A stretch of DNA of 64,000 nt from UBA4615 sp046046245 (GTDB taxonomy: Bacteria > Pseudomonadota > Gammaproteobacteria > Burkholderiales > Burkholderiaceae_E): the NCBI GenBank assembly GCA_046046245.1, contig JBJOKE010000046.1:1-64000 (forward strand). Reading direction: 5' to 3'. The notes under the pieces are model-generated. The model worked only from the letters and a program-made list of their open reading frames with translations, ran no database searches and was not told the DNA's origin. The position numbers and the translations under genes are program-made. Shown here piece after piece: positions 50,370 through 59,200 of the stretch; position 1 is the first letter of the stretch, and every line of letters starts with the position of its first letter.

Positions 50370-50978
50370 TTAGTTATAGCGTCCTTCGGCGAATTTGAAA
50401 GGGCAGTTCAGCTTTTTGCTTGTGTTTGCCTTCAGGTCGTAGACCTCTATCCATCCTTCGTCCACTTCGTCCATCCGCCCGTTGTTCGCCGCATCGATGA
50501 ACATATTTTTCACGATCTCGATCCGCGCGTCGTTGATAGCCGCCTCTTCAGTGCCCGCCTCAGACAAAACAACCTCCCCGTCACCGTCGCTCCAGAGCAC
50601 ACGGAACGCGGGCTCTCCTTCAAATCCAGACGGCTGGAGATTTCTTGTCTCGTAGATCGAGTCCTCGATCGTCGCCTTCGCCGAGCCGATCCTCAGCGCC
50701 TCCGCCGCACGTTCAGGATCAGCATCGACGCCGATCCATGCGCGCCCGACGCTCAGGTCGACCGCGATAGTTTTTGTGTCCCACTCTTTTTCCGGATGGT
50801 ACATATCGAACGCGCGAACTTCTTCGAGTCCGTCGTCCGACAGGAAAATCTCCATCCCGTCGGTTTCATTGTCTTCGTCGTGGTCTCGTCCCATTCCGTA
50901 GCCCGAGACACGGATTGCATCCTGCAGCTCTTCGATATAGTCTGCAGTCACGTTGAAGCATGTAGTGCGTTTATTCAT
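50370..50978 (-). CDS. acidic unknown protein, paralog of the 49,647 gene
   Basis: 202 residues from the ATG at 50,978, chosen because GGAG lies seven bases upstream. The protein is acidic (RDHDEDNETDGMEIFLSDDGLEEV). GVDADPERAAEALR and FRVLWSDGDGEVVLSEAGTEEAAINDARIEIVKNMF relate it to the downstream gene. It lies about 240 bp below the paired GACGAACGGTC sites. A DNA-mimic or anti-restriction role would fit its charge but is not shown. Confidence 0.65.
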   Translation of the reverse strand: MNKRTTCFNVTADYIEELQDAIRVSGYGMGRDHDEDNETDGMEIFLSDDGLEEVRAFDMYHPEKEWDTKTIAVDLSVGRAWIGVDADPERAAEALRIGSAKATIEDSIYETRNLQPSGFEGEPAFRVLWSDGDGEVVLSEAGTEEAAINDARIEIVKNMFIDAANNGRMDEVDEGWIEVYDLKANTSKKLNCPFKFAEGRYN

Positions 50979-51220
50979 TTGAAACTCCGTCATATTCAGG
51001 TTTGGTTTTTTAGCGCCTTGTTTGTTTAGCGCATGTGTCAATAATGCCCTGGATTTTTGCGCTTGTGTTGTACTCACGCCACGCGACGCAAGCTTCAATA
51101 TCTCCGAGTTAATGCTCTGCCAAACCTCTAATTAAGAAGTAGAGACGCAAGGCAAATGACAGAGGGACGATTCGTCTTTCTGCGAGACAAGAACACGAGG
51201 TCATTCAGTAGCAACAGGCT

Positions 51221-51252
51221 GACGAACGGTCGGTTCTGACCGACGAACGGTC
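51221..51252. repeat. paired GACGAACGGTC operator-like sites (right copy)
   Basis: GACGAACGGTC at 51,221-51,231 and again at 51,242-51,252, 21 bp apart, with TTCTGACC between them. They match the left pair at 20,566-20,597 in sequence, spacing and orientation. Confidence 0.65.
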
Positions 51253-51283
51253 GGTTCCGGAGGCCGCCAGATCGGTCCGGGCC

Positions 51284-51335
51284 GCTTGTGTATATATGTA
51301 TTACGCGCGCGGGCGTACGCGCGCGCGTACGCGTG
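51284..51335. other. alternating purine-pyrimidine tract with 20-bp palindrome
   Basis: A (TG/TA)n stretch (51,284-51,300) and a (CG)-rich stretch alternate purine and pyrimidine; 51,313-51,332 is a perfect 20-bp palindrome. It adjoins the integrase stop. Such DNA favours Z-form or cruciform structure. Confidence 0.65.
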
Positions 51336-51338
51336 GGG

Positions 51339-52688
51339 CTACGCGTCGGCCGGATATCGCTCGAGCACTTGGGCGAGATGCGACTGCCAGAGGAGCAGCG
51401 CGTCGGTCTTCTCACGCCAGAATTCGTGTCGGTTGTAATGTCGATTGATTAGCCCGCCGAGCTCGTGCGACAGCAGGCGCGCGCGCGTCTCTTTCTCAAC
51501 GCCTAGCTTGGTGAGCTGCGTCTCGACGGTTCGACGAATATCCCCGAGCCGAAACGCCAGGCGGATCGCCTTGGCCTCGACCAGTTTCTTCGAGATGTCC
51601 GTCACGGTATGGGACAGCGTCTCGGGCGCGATACTGTCGACGCCGGAAGATGTGCTGTGCACTAGCTCCCCGCCGTCAAGCATCCCGAGAAGTTCGCAAT
51701 AGATCGCGGTGAGGGATTCCGAGAGGGGCAGCTCGTGAGGCACAGGGGCCGGCCTGCGTCCCTTGCCATCCCAGAGCGTCAACACGCCGCCCGCCACGTC
51801 TACGTCCCGAACGGTCGCGCGCGTGAGCTGGGCCGGGCGTTGAGCGCCGAGGAGGAGATGAGCGCGAAGCGTGAGGCGAATCGGCGCGGATTTGATCGTG
51901 TCGATCGCGCGCTGGTAGTGCGCCAGCTCTTCATCCGACAGGGACCGCGTCGACGTTGAACAATGATCAGCGGGGACCTTAATTCCCGATATCGGGTTGA
52001 TCTCGACGCCGAAAGCCTCGAGCTCGGACGGAGCCTCCGGGTCATTCGCAGCACTCACCGCGAACGCATACGCGGAGTGAAGCATGCTTCTCAGATGCTT
52101 GGCTTCGCTTCGGTGTCCGAGGCCGAGAACTTTCGTGATCGATGATTTCAGTTGCGACACCGTCACGCTTCGCGCCGGCGAATCGACCCAGGCATACCCG
52201 AGATCGGGATCGAGAATTCGGCGTCGGAAGGTGTTCTCGACGTCTTTGGGGCGACGCTTGCCGGCGGCTTCAAGCTTCTTGACGTAGAGGTCGAGCAGCT
52301 TCCTGAGTGAGACGTCCTTCTCGCCGCTTTTCTTGATCGCGCCGGATGCGGCGGCGGGTGTTGCCGAGGCCTTGGGATCGATGCCGCGCCTGAGCTGGTC
52401 GCGGATCTCGTCGGCCTTCGCGCGTGCCTCCGCCAGGGTGATCCCGTCCGCGTCGTCGGATGATCGGTACGGGCCGAGCGTCGCCAGCTCGCGCCTTCCG
52501 TTGCGCCCGACGAACCGGAAATAGAACCCCTTCGCGCCGGACCGCCCGACTCTCAGGACGAGGCTTCCCGATCCCCGGGGCGATGGATCCGTGAGCCAGT
52601 AGTCCGCGGCCTGAGGCTTCGCGCCACGGATCACTTTGTCCGTGAGCAGCGCTCCCCGTCGTACTCCATCGTTGCCGTTCGTTGCCAT
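51339..52688 (-). CDS. int: tyrosine integrase with DUF4102 arm-binding domain
   Basis: 449 residues. N-terminal DUF4102-type arm-binding domain (about 12-105: LLTDKVIRGAKPQAADYWLTDPSPRGSGSLVLRVGRSGAKGFYFRFVGRNGRR), core-binding domain (about 120-215), and catalytic domain with R284 in GAQRPAQL, GDIRRTVETQL (the usual His of this box is Gly), LLSHELGG and the nucleophile Tyr418 in NRHYNRHEF. It faces the right att site, the normal position for a tRNA-targeting phage integrase, and inserts phage DNA into tRNA-Thr. Confidence 0.95.
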   Translation of the reverse strand: MATNGNDGVRRGALLTDKVIRGAKPQAADYWLTDPSPRGSGSLVLRVGRSGAKGFYFRFVGRNGRRELATLGPYRSSDDADGITLAEARAKADEIRDQLRRGIDPKASATPAAASGAIKKSGEKDVSLRKLLDLYVKKLEAAGKRRPKDVENTFRRRILDPDLGYAWVDSPARSVTVSQLKSSITKVLGLGHRSEAKHLRSMLHSAYAFAVSAANDPEAPSELEAFGVEINPISGIKVPADHCSTSTRSLSDEELAHYQRAIDTIKSAPIRLTLRAHLLLGAQRPAQLTRATVRDVDVAGGVLTLWDGKGRRPAPVPHELPLSESLTAIYCELLGMLDGGELVHSTSSGVDSIAPETLSHTVTDISKKLVEAKAIRLAFRLGDIRRTVETQLTKLGVEKETRARLLSHELGGLINRHYNRHEFWREKTDALLLWQSHLAQVLERYPADA

Positions 52689-52699
52689 TCGGTTGCCAC
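52671..52699. promoter_or_regulatory. right arm-type integrase sites of prophage 1
   Basis: GTTGCC at 52,671, 52,681 and 52,692 (10-11 bp steps), the same unit as at 18,070 and 18,081. Two of the three lie inside the first codons of int, so integrase binding could also repress its own expression. Confidence 0.6.
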
Positions 52700-52742
52700 T
52701 TCGCCGATCCTTGAGACCCGCATTCTACCGTGCAAGTGGTCG

Positions 52743-52751
52743 CCGTTCGTC
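52743..52751 (-). promoter_or_regulatory. single GACGAACGG site upstream of int
   Basis: CCGTTCGTC on the plus strand is the reverse complement of GACGAACGG, the unit of the paired sites. It lies 55 bp before the integrase start and could be an operator of the int promoter. A nine-base match alone is weak. Confidence 0.4.
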
Positions 52752-52824
52752 GGCAAGTCCTTGATTCTATTGGACGTTCCGCAGCTCAGACGAACAGAAT
52801 GATTGGCAGAAAAACAACGGCCCG

Positions 52825-52873
52825 CTGATTCGTAATCAGTAGGTCGGAGGTTCGACTCCTCTCATCAGCACCA
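52825..52873 (+). repeat. att copy between prophage 1 and prophage 2
   Basis: Identical to 17,972-18,020, the 3' half of tRNA-Thr(CGT) including CCA. It is the right att of prophage 1 and the left att of prophage 2. The 5' half of a tRNA is absent here. Confidence 0.93.
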
Positions 52874-52930
52874 TTTTTACAACACTGCGTTAGATTACGT
52901 TGTAAATTCAAGCACTTAGAACGCAGTGCG

Positions 52931-52981
52931 TGGTACAGTGATAGCGTGGTTTAGATCCAACGCTGTACCAAATTCGTACCA
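52931..52981. promoter_or_regulatory. GTACCA arm-type sites of prophage 2
   Basis: GTACCA at 52,965 and 52,976 (11-bp step) plus inverted TGGTAC at 52,931. GGTACAG and CTGTACC form a longer inverted repeat. The arrangement mirrors the GTTGCC sites of prophage 1 but with a different sequence, as expected for a different integrase. The region 52,874-52,987 has no gene. Confidence 0.5.
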
Positions 52982-52987
52982 GCCGGA

Positions 52988-53242
52988 TCAGCACTTCCAG
53001 GCCCGCAGGCTCTTGTTGATCCGGCTGTTCGGGTCCTTCGCCGTCTTCTCGCTCGTCAGCTTCTTCTTCATGCCCTTCATCCGGGCGCAGAACGAGTCGC
53101 GTCGAGGTCCCCCTTCCGGCTGCGGGGGCTTGAGTCCGGGCTTGCCGGGATTCGCCTTGTTGTAGCTGGCGCGCCCCTTGGCGTTCAGCCCACCCTTGGG
53201 ATCCTTGCCCTCGGCCCTCTGCCATGCGGGTGTCTTGGCCAT
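52988..53242 (-). CDS. DUF6321 phage protein
   Basis: 84 residues: MAKTPAWQRAEGKDPKGGLNAKGRASYNKANPGKPGLKPPQPEGGPRRDSFCARMKGMKKKLTSEKTAKDPNSRINKSLRAWKC. The GGLNAKGRASYN and RDSFCARMKGMKKKLT segments are a widely conserved small phage protein family of unknown function. It is the last gene of the leftward late operon, two bases after the giant gene's stop. Confidence 0.85.
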   Translation of the reverse strand: MAKTPAWQRAEGKDPKGGLNAKGRASYNKANPGKPGLKPPQPEGGPRRDSFCARMKGMKKKLTSEKTAKDPNSRINKSLRAWKC

Positions 53243-53244
53243 GG

Positions 53245-56200
53245 TCACTCCTCGTCTATGAGCTGCTCTACGAAGCGACGGGTGTCGCGGTTGAACTGGA
53301 TGCCGCCCAGCGTGTTGCGCTCGCGCTGGCGCTGCGACTGCTCCGACCGGATCAGGGACGACAGGGGCTGGCGCCGGTAGCCTGCTTCCTCGCGGGCGTC
53401 CTGCAGCTTCGCCCACCGCTCCCGAGCCTCCGCCCGGGCGTCCGGGTCGTCCTTGGCGCGCAGGTAGGCGTTGCGGATCTTCTCGGCCCTGTCCTGGAAC
53501 TTGTTGTCCGCCTCGCGCTTGACCCGGTCCCGGAACTGGCGCACCGCCAGCTCGGTGGGCTGGAAGCCGATGGCCTGCCAGAAGGTCTCCATGCCGGAGA
53601 TCTCCTCCGGGGTGATCAGCACGTCGCCGTTGCGCCGGGTCACGCCCTCGGTGGCCTGCCGGTACGACTTCATGGCGTTGGACACGCCGGTGGGCACGAG
53701 CTGCTCCAGGCCGCGGTAGTACTGCCCGTCGCGCATCAGAGCCAGACCGTCGGCTGCGCGCAACCCCAGAGAGCCAGCCGGGCCGCCGAAGATGGCCGCC
53801 ATGGCCGACTCCACACCGGTGCGGCTGGACAGGTCCAGATCGTTGAACGGCAGCAGCGACAGCACGTTGCCCATGCCGAGCTTGTTGGACAGGTCCACGC
53901 CGAGCGCCGCAGGAGCTCCACGGGTTATCAGGGTCGCCACCTGCCCGTTGCCCAGCAGCTCGCGCAGCTCTTCCTCCAGGTTGAACGGCTCGTCGTCCCC
54001 GCCGTCCTTGAGCATGCCCAGCATCCAGGAGATGGCGGCGAAGCCCGGCAGGCCGATGGCGCCCGCCATGACAGCGGTGTGCCCCAGCAGGAACCCGAGC
54101 GCCTTGCGTGCAGCGGCTTGGTCATCGCCGGTGAAGCTGTTCTTCACGAGCTTGGCCAGCAGCGTGAGCTGGATGAGCTGGAACTTGCGGAACTGCAAGG
54201 CCACCTTGCCCGTGGCGGTGTTGAACACCCGCGGCGCGTTGCCCCGGGTGTAGTCGCCGTGGGTCTGGCTGATGATGTCGTCGGCGTACTGCAGTGCCTC
54301 AGCGGCGTTGCCGGTCCGGGCGAGCTCCATCCGGTAGGCCGCGATGGCGGTGGACAGCCGGTTGACGGCTTCGAGCTTCTGGGCGGCGTTGCGCAGCCCG
54401 CGATCGACCTTGTTCCAGCGGTCCTTGACCGGGCCCTCGCCTTCGAGGCGGAACTCTCCCAGGTCGGTGTCCATGCCGATGTCGATGCGCCCGCGGTCCA
54501 CCAGCTTGGAGATGGCGGCCCGGACATCCTGCGGCGCGGCGGCGTAGTTGAACTGCTCGCCCAGCTTGGCCGTACGGAACATAGGGGCCAAGTCCGTGTA
54601 GGCCTTGACCAGCGCAGTGCCCACCTTGAGGTAGTTGAACTTGCCCGCCATGACCGGCAGCGACATCATGAACGGCTGGGTCAGGTTCTGCAGGTAGTAC
54701 GCCGGGCTCGTGGCCAGATACCAGACCGAGGTCAGCCGGGCGAGCTTGGAGGCGATGGGCGACGGGTCGTAGTCCATGGACTGCGTGTGCCGCTTCATCA
54801 GCTCATTGAACACCCCTGACTTGGTGTTCTGCGCCTCGGCGTCACCCGACTTCACCTCGCGGCGCATCGCGTTGAAGGTGTCCAGCGTCTGGTTGTTGTA
54901 CTTGGCCCCGGCGATGAACTGCGCGTCCGCCCGCCCTTGGGAGGTGAAGGAGCGCAGCATGTCGATCTCGCCGGCCACGCCGCGGCGGCGCATCTCGGAC
55001 TTGCGGGCCGAGCTCTCGGCCAGGGACGACAGGTACAGCTCGCCCACCACCCGGCGCGCGGCGCGCAGGGCGTTCTTCTCGCCCGGCTGGGCGTCTGCCA
55101 GCTCCGCATCGAGCTCCGCGCGCAGCTTGTTGAAGGCCGAGAGCATGCCGCCGAACATCGTGTGCTGGACGGCCTCCTTCTGGCGGAACACCACCTCTGC
55201 GAAGGCGCCCTGCTTCTGAAGCTGCTCGACCAGCTCGCGCGCGTCGGCGGCCGACTCTGCGAACGAGACGTGGTAGTCATCGCCCGAGTTCTCCAGCTTG
55301 GCCCGGGACTTCTCGTCGGCGTCCAGGTAGGCCTGGGACTTGGCGATGACCACGTAGTCGCCGAAGCGCTTCAGCGGCGCGTAGGGGCGGAACTCCTGCA
55401 GCTCGAAGAGCGAGTTGAACCGCTTGAGCTGGTCGGCCTTGTCCGCATCCAGGCGCGCAGCCTTCTTGGTGTCCCCGAGCTTGCGGGCGGCCGCGATCAG
55501 TGCGTCGTACTCGGAATCGGTGGCCTCGATGACGGTCTGCTTCTTGAGCGACAGCACCTCGTCGCCATGCTTGAAGACGGCCTCCACCAGAGCCTTGGAC
55601 TCCTTGGACAGCGCATCGAAGCGCTGCTTCATCTCAGGGTCGACCTTGACGTTGGCGCTCGTGCCCTTGCGCCAGTCGGGCTTGAAGCCCCACTTGCCCT
55701 CGCGCGTGGCGTCGTAGAGGAACTGGTTGGCCGACTTCGGGCCGGTGCCGCGCTCGGCCTGGGGCACCTTGTTGTACAGGTCCGCCACGCGCTCGACTTC
55801 GCGCTCCAGCTTGCCTGTGAGCGCCGCACGCTCCTGGTACACGCGACGCAGGTTGCCCGCAGCCTCCACCCCCAACGAGATGGCGCGGTTGATGACGTCC
55901 TCGGTGAACGTCAGCGTGTTCAGCGCCGCGTTGCCGACGTCGCGCAGCGTGTTGGTGACGACACCGACGGGCTTCTGGAGCTCTGTCGGCAGGCGCTCGG
56001 TGGGGTTCTTGCCGAAGCGCATGCGCTGCTTGTCCGCAGCCACCTGGGCGCCCACGCGGAAGATGTTCTTGTCGTTGAAGATGACGAGGTTGCTGGTCCG
56101 TACTTGCGACTTGGCGCTCTCAAGGGCCGCTTCAGCGTCTGCAACGGCTTTTTGGCCGTCAACGACCTGCTTCTCGTGGTAGCGAACAGCCGCGCCGAGT

Positions 56201-59200
56201 TTGTTCTTCAGGCCCACCACAGATGTGGCTCTCGTCTTCTCCGCGCTCTTGGCGATGTTGTCGCGAATGAAAGCCGGAGCGCTGTCAATCAGGTCTTGAA
56301 GCTCTTTCTGACTGCGTTCAAGCGCCTCTTGCGGGTTGGTGTCGGCAAACGCCCGCGCAGCTTTTGCCTTTTCCAGGGCCGCGCGGCTGGCCTCAAGGCC
56401 GTCTCTTGCGGCGTCAAGGCGGTCCTGCGCGCCTTTCACTGAATCGCTGCGACTGCGAGCGTCCAGGAACCTGATGCCCTTGATGCCGATGGAGTCGAGC
56501 CACTCAGACGCAGCCTTGTCGGAGCCGAACTTGTTCTCAAACCAGTTGTACAGGTTCTCGCCATCTATGCGCGGGTCGTCCCACGCATCATCGAAGTCCT
56601 CCGCGTATTTAGAGTTCTCGATGGCCTGACGCACTTTGGCGCTTTGCTTGCTCAGTGGCTTGTCCCAGTCCAGCAGCTCGTCGTCGGCGACGGCGGTGTC
56701 CACGCGCATGAGCGAACCTTCTGGGTTAGGGCCCGCCCGCATCTCAACTTCGCGCCCTCCGGTGATGGCCAGCAGTCGGTCCCAACGCGACTTGTTGCTC
56801 TTGCTGGCAAACTTAGTCTTGCCGTCGAACAGCAGCTTGTTGTACAGCTCGCGCAAAACAGACGCCGGCACCGGCTGGCCCGTGTCGGAGTACACCGGCT
56901 GGGCGCTTTGGCTCTTACGATTGACGTCAGCCTCGAAGTACCCCTTGGCGATGCCGAACCGCTGCGCCAGATAGGTGCCCCAGCCGTACGCTTGCGCACC
57001 CTCACCCGACCCCATGAACTTGTGGTCGAACTTGCGGAACGCCGCCGCCGTGCCATGCCACGTGCCGGTGATCTCCAGGCGGGCTGCACCGAACGCGAGG
57101 TTGACGATGTCCTGTGCGGTCAGGCTCTCGGGCTTCAGGCCCAGCCGGCGCACCGCGACCTTGAACGCAGCCCACAGGGTGCGGAACCACTCCCGCAGTC
57201 CAGCAGACCCGCGCATCGTCTCCGCCGTGGGGTCGATGCCTCGCTGCACAGCCTCTTCGAGGAAGTAGGCCAGGATCTCGGCCCGGCGGTCTTCCTTGGG
57301 CGTGTTTGCGTCCATCGTGCGCTCGACGGCAGCCAGGGCGACTTCGCTCTCGGTGGACCCGTTGTCCTGCTTGGCCCAGGAGATGATCTGGTCGACGAGC
57401 TTGTCGTACACCGCCTTCGGCAGCAGGTTCTCCAGCCCCAGGTGGCCGCCCACCTCGTGCATGAACTTGGCCCGGCCACGCCCCTTGGCGATGCGGTCCG
57501 CCACGAGATACGCCACCCCGTCAGAGGCCACACCATAGGCGCCTTCGAGGGCCATCTTGGCGCCCAGTACCTTCTTCGTGCGGTCCGAGGAGGTCAGCAG
57601 GTCGCCGATGGTGTCCACGATCACGAGCTTGCGCCCCAGCACATCGGCGCGGATGAAGGCCTTGATGTCGTCAATCAGCTCGGCGGCGGTGTAGCCGTTC
57701 TTGACGGCGCCGGCACCCTTGGTCTTGCCGAACTGCTGCCCGCCCCCCTTCATGGCCTGGACCATGCGGTTCCAGTCGCGCGGGGCGATGTCCAGCACGG
57801 CGGCGTACTGGAAGGGTGCTTCGGGGCGCAGGGCCCCGGACTCCACCGCGGCGCGGGCGGCTTCGAGCGCGTCCTCCATCGAGACGAACTTGCCGGTGGT
57901 GGCCAGCATGACGTCGCCCGGCTGCTCCTTGTCACGGGACTTGGCGCGCAGGTCGCGCTCGCGCTGGGAGGTCGAGTTCTGCGAGGTGCGGGAGTCTGGA
58001 CCGGATGATGACGATGTCCATACCGGCCACGGCATAGAACGCTGCATCAGCGACACGACGTCCTGGCGGGTCCAGTTGTTCTCGCCGTAGCCCACGAACT
58101 CCTTGCGAGTGGTCTCAGGCAGGTCCGCCCACTTGGGTGCGCCAGGGATGGTGTTGGCGGCTTGGTCCCACGCCCGGCCAGCCTGCTCGGTCGGAGTCAG
58201 GACCTTGTCCACGGGTGCTGCCGGCGCGGGCGCTGCAGCCTCTGCCTTCTTGACGCGGCGAACCTTGGGAGCCTTGGGAGGCTCGGCACCCTTGGCCTTG
58301 CGCACCGCTCCCCGCTGAAGGACGCCCTCGGCGCGCTCGATCTCGGCCTCCGCCTTGGCTTGGAGCTCCGCAGCCTCCTGCTCCAGTTGCGCGACGGGCA
58401 CCATCTTGTTGTTGACTGAGACCTCGGTCTTGCCGGCGGCGCGGGCCTGGGCGATCTGCTCGGCGCGCTTGGCGGCCTTGTCCTGCAAGTCCATCGCCTT
58501 CTGCGTGAACTTGGCTGCGACCTCGCCGGGGGTCAGGTACTTGGCTTCGATCTGGGAGATCGCAACGTCGGCCTCCTCGACCTTGTCGTTCTTGCCGGCT
58601 TCTTCCGCAGCGGCGCGCTGCTGGTACAGGGAGTCCAGCTTGTCCTGATCGGCCTGTGAAACGTCCTCGCGCCCGGCCAGCTCACCGGAGTCGCGCCAGT
58701 TGGAGACTGAGCCGCCCAGTGACGCACTGGTGGAGAAGCCCGCCTCGCGCAGGCTGGGGTCGCGCCCGCCCATCTCCGGGGCGGTGTCAGCGCCGAAGGC
58801 GGACTCCGTGGCTTCCAGATCAACCTCGGTGCGCCCGCTCGTGGGGGCGTCAACCTCGGTCTGCGTCTGCGCAGGCGCGAGTCGAGCAGCCAGCCTCGCC
58901 ACGTAGTCATCGGTCCAGCCGAACTTCTTCTGGGCGTTCTTGATGCGGGTCGCCCGGGTCTTGGCCCCGAGCTCGCCCTCGCCCGTCACCTTCTGCACGG
59001 TCTGCCGCGACAGCCCGTACTTGTTGGCGATGGCCTCCTCGGTCATGTTCTCCACGTAGCGGTCGTAGAGCATGGCCGCATCGCGCTCGCCGAAGATCTG
59101 GTTGAGTGTGGTCAGCGTGTCGTCATCGCTCTCGTTGGTGTCGCCCTGCTCGGCGACGATGTCCTCGGCGATCTTGAAGAGGTTGACTCGGCGGCCCTGC

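Noticed and set aside
52800..52873. Second tRNA-Thr gene at the middle att site
   Set aside because: Only the 3' 49 bases are present; the acceptor 5' strand and D-arm are missing, so it is an att copy.
18027..52918. Shared TCAAGCACTTA downstream of both att copies (18,027 and 52,908)
   Set aside because: Offsets from the att core differ (7 and 35 bases), so it is not an extension of the att repeat; may be chance or an old remnant.
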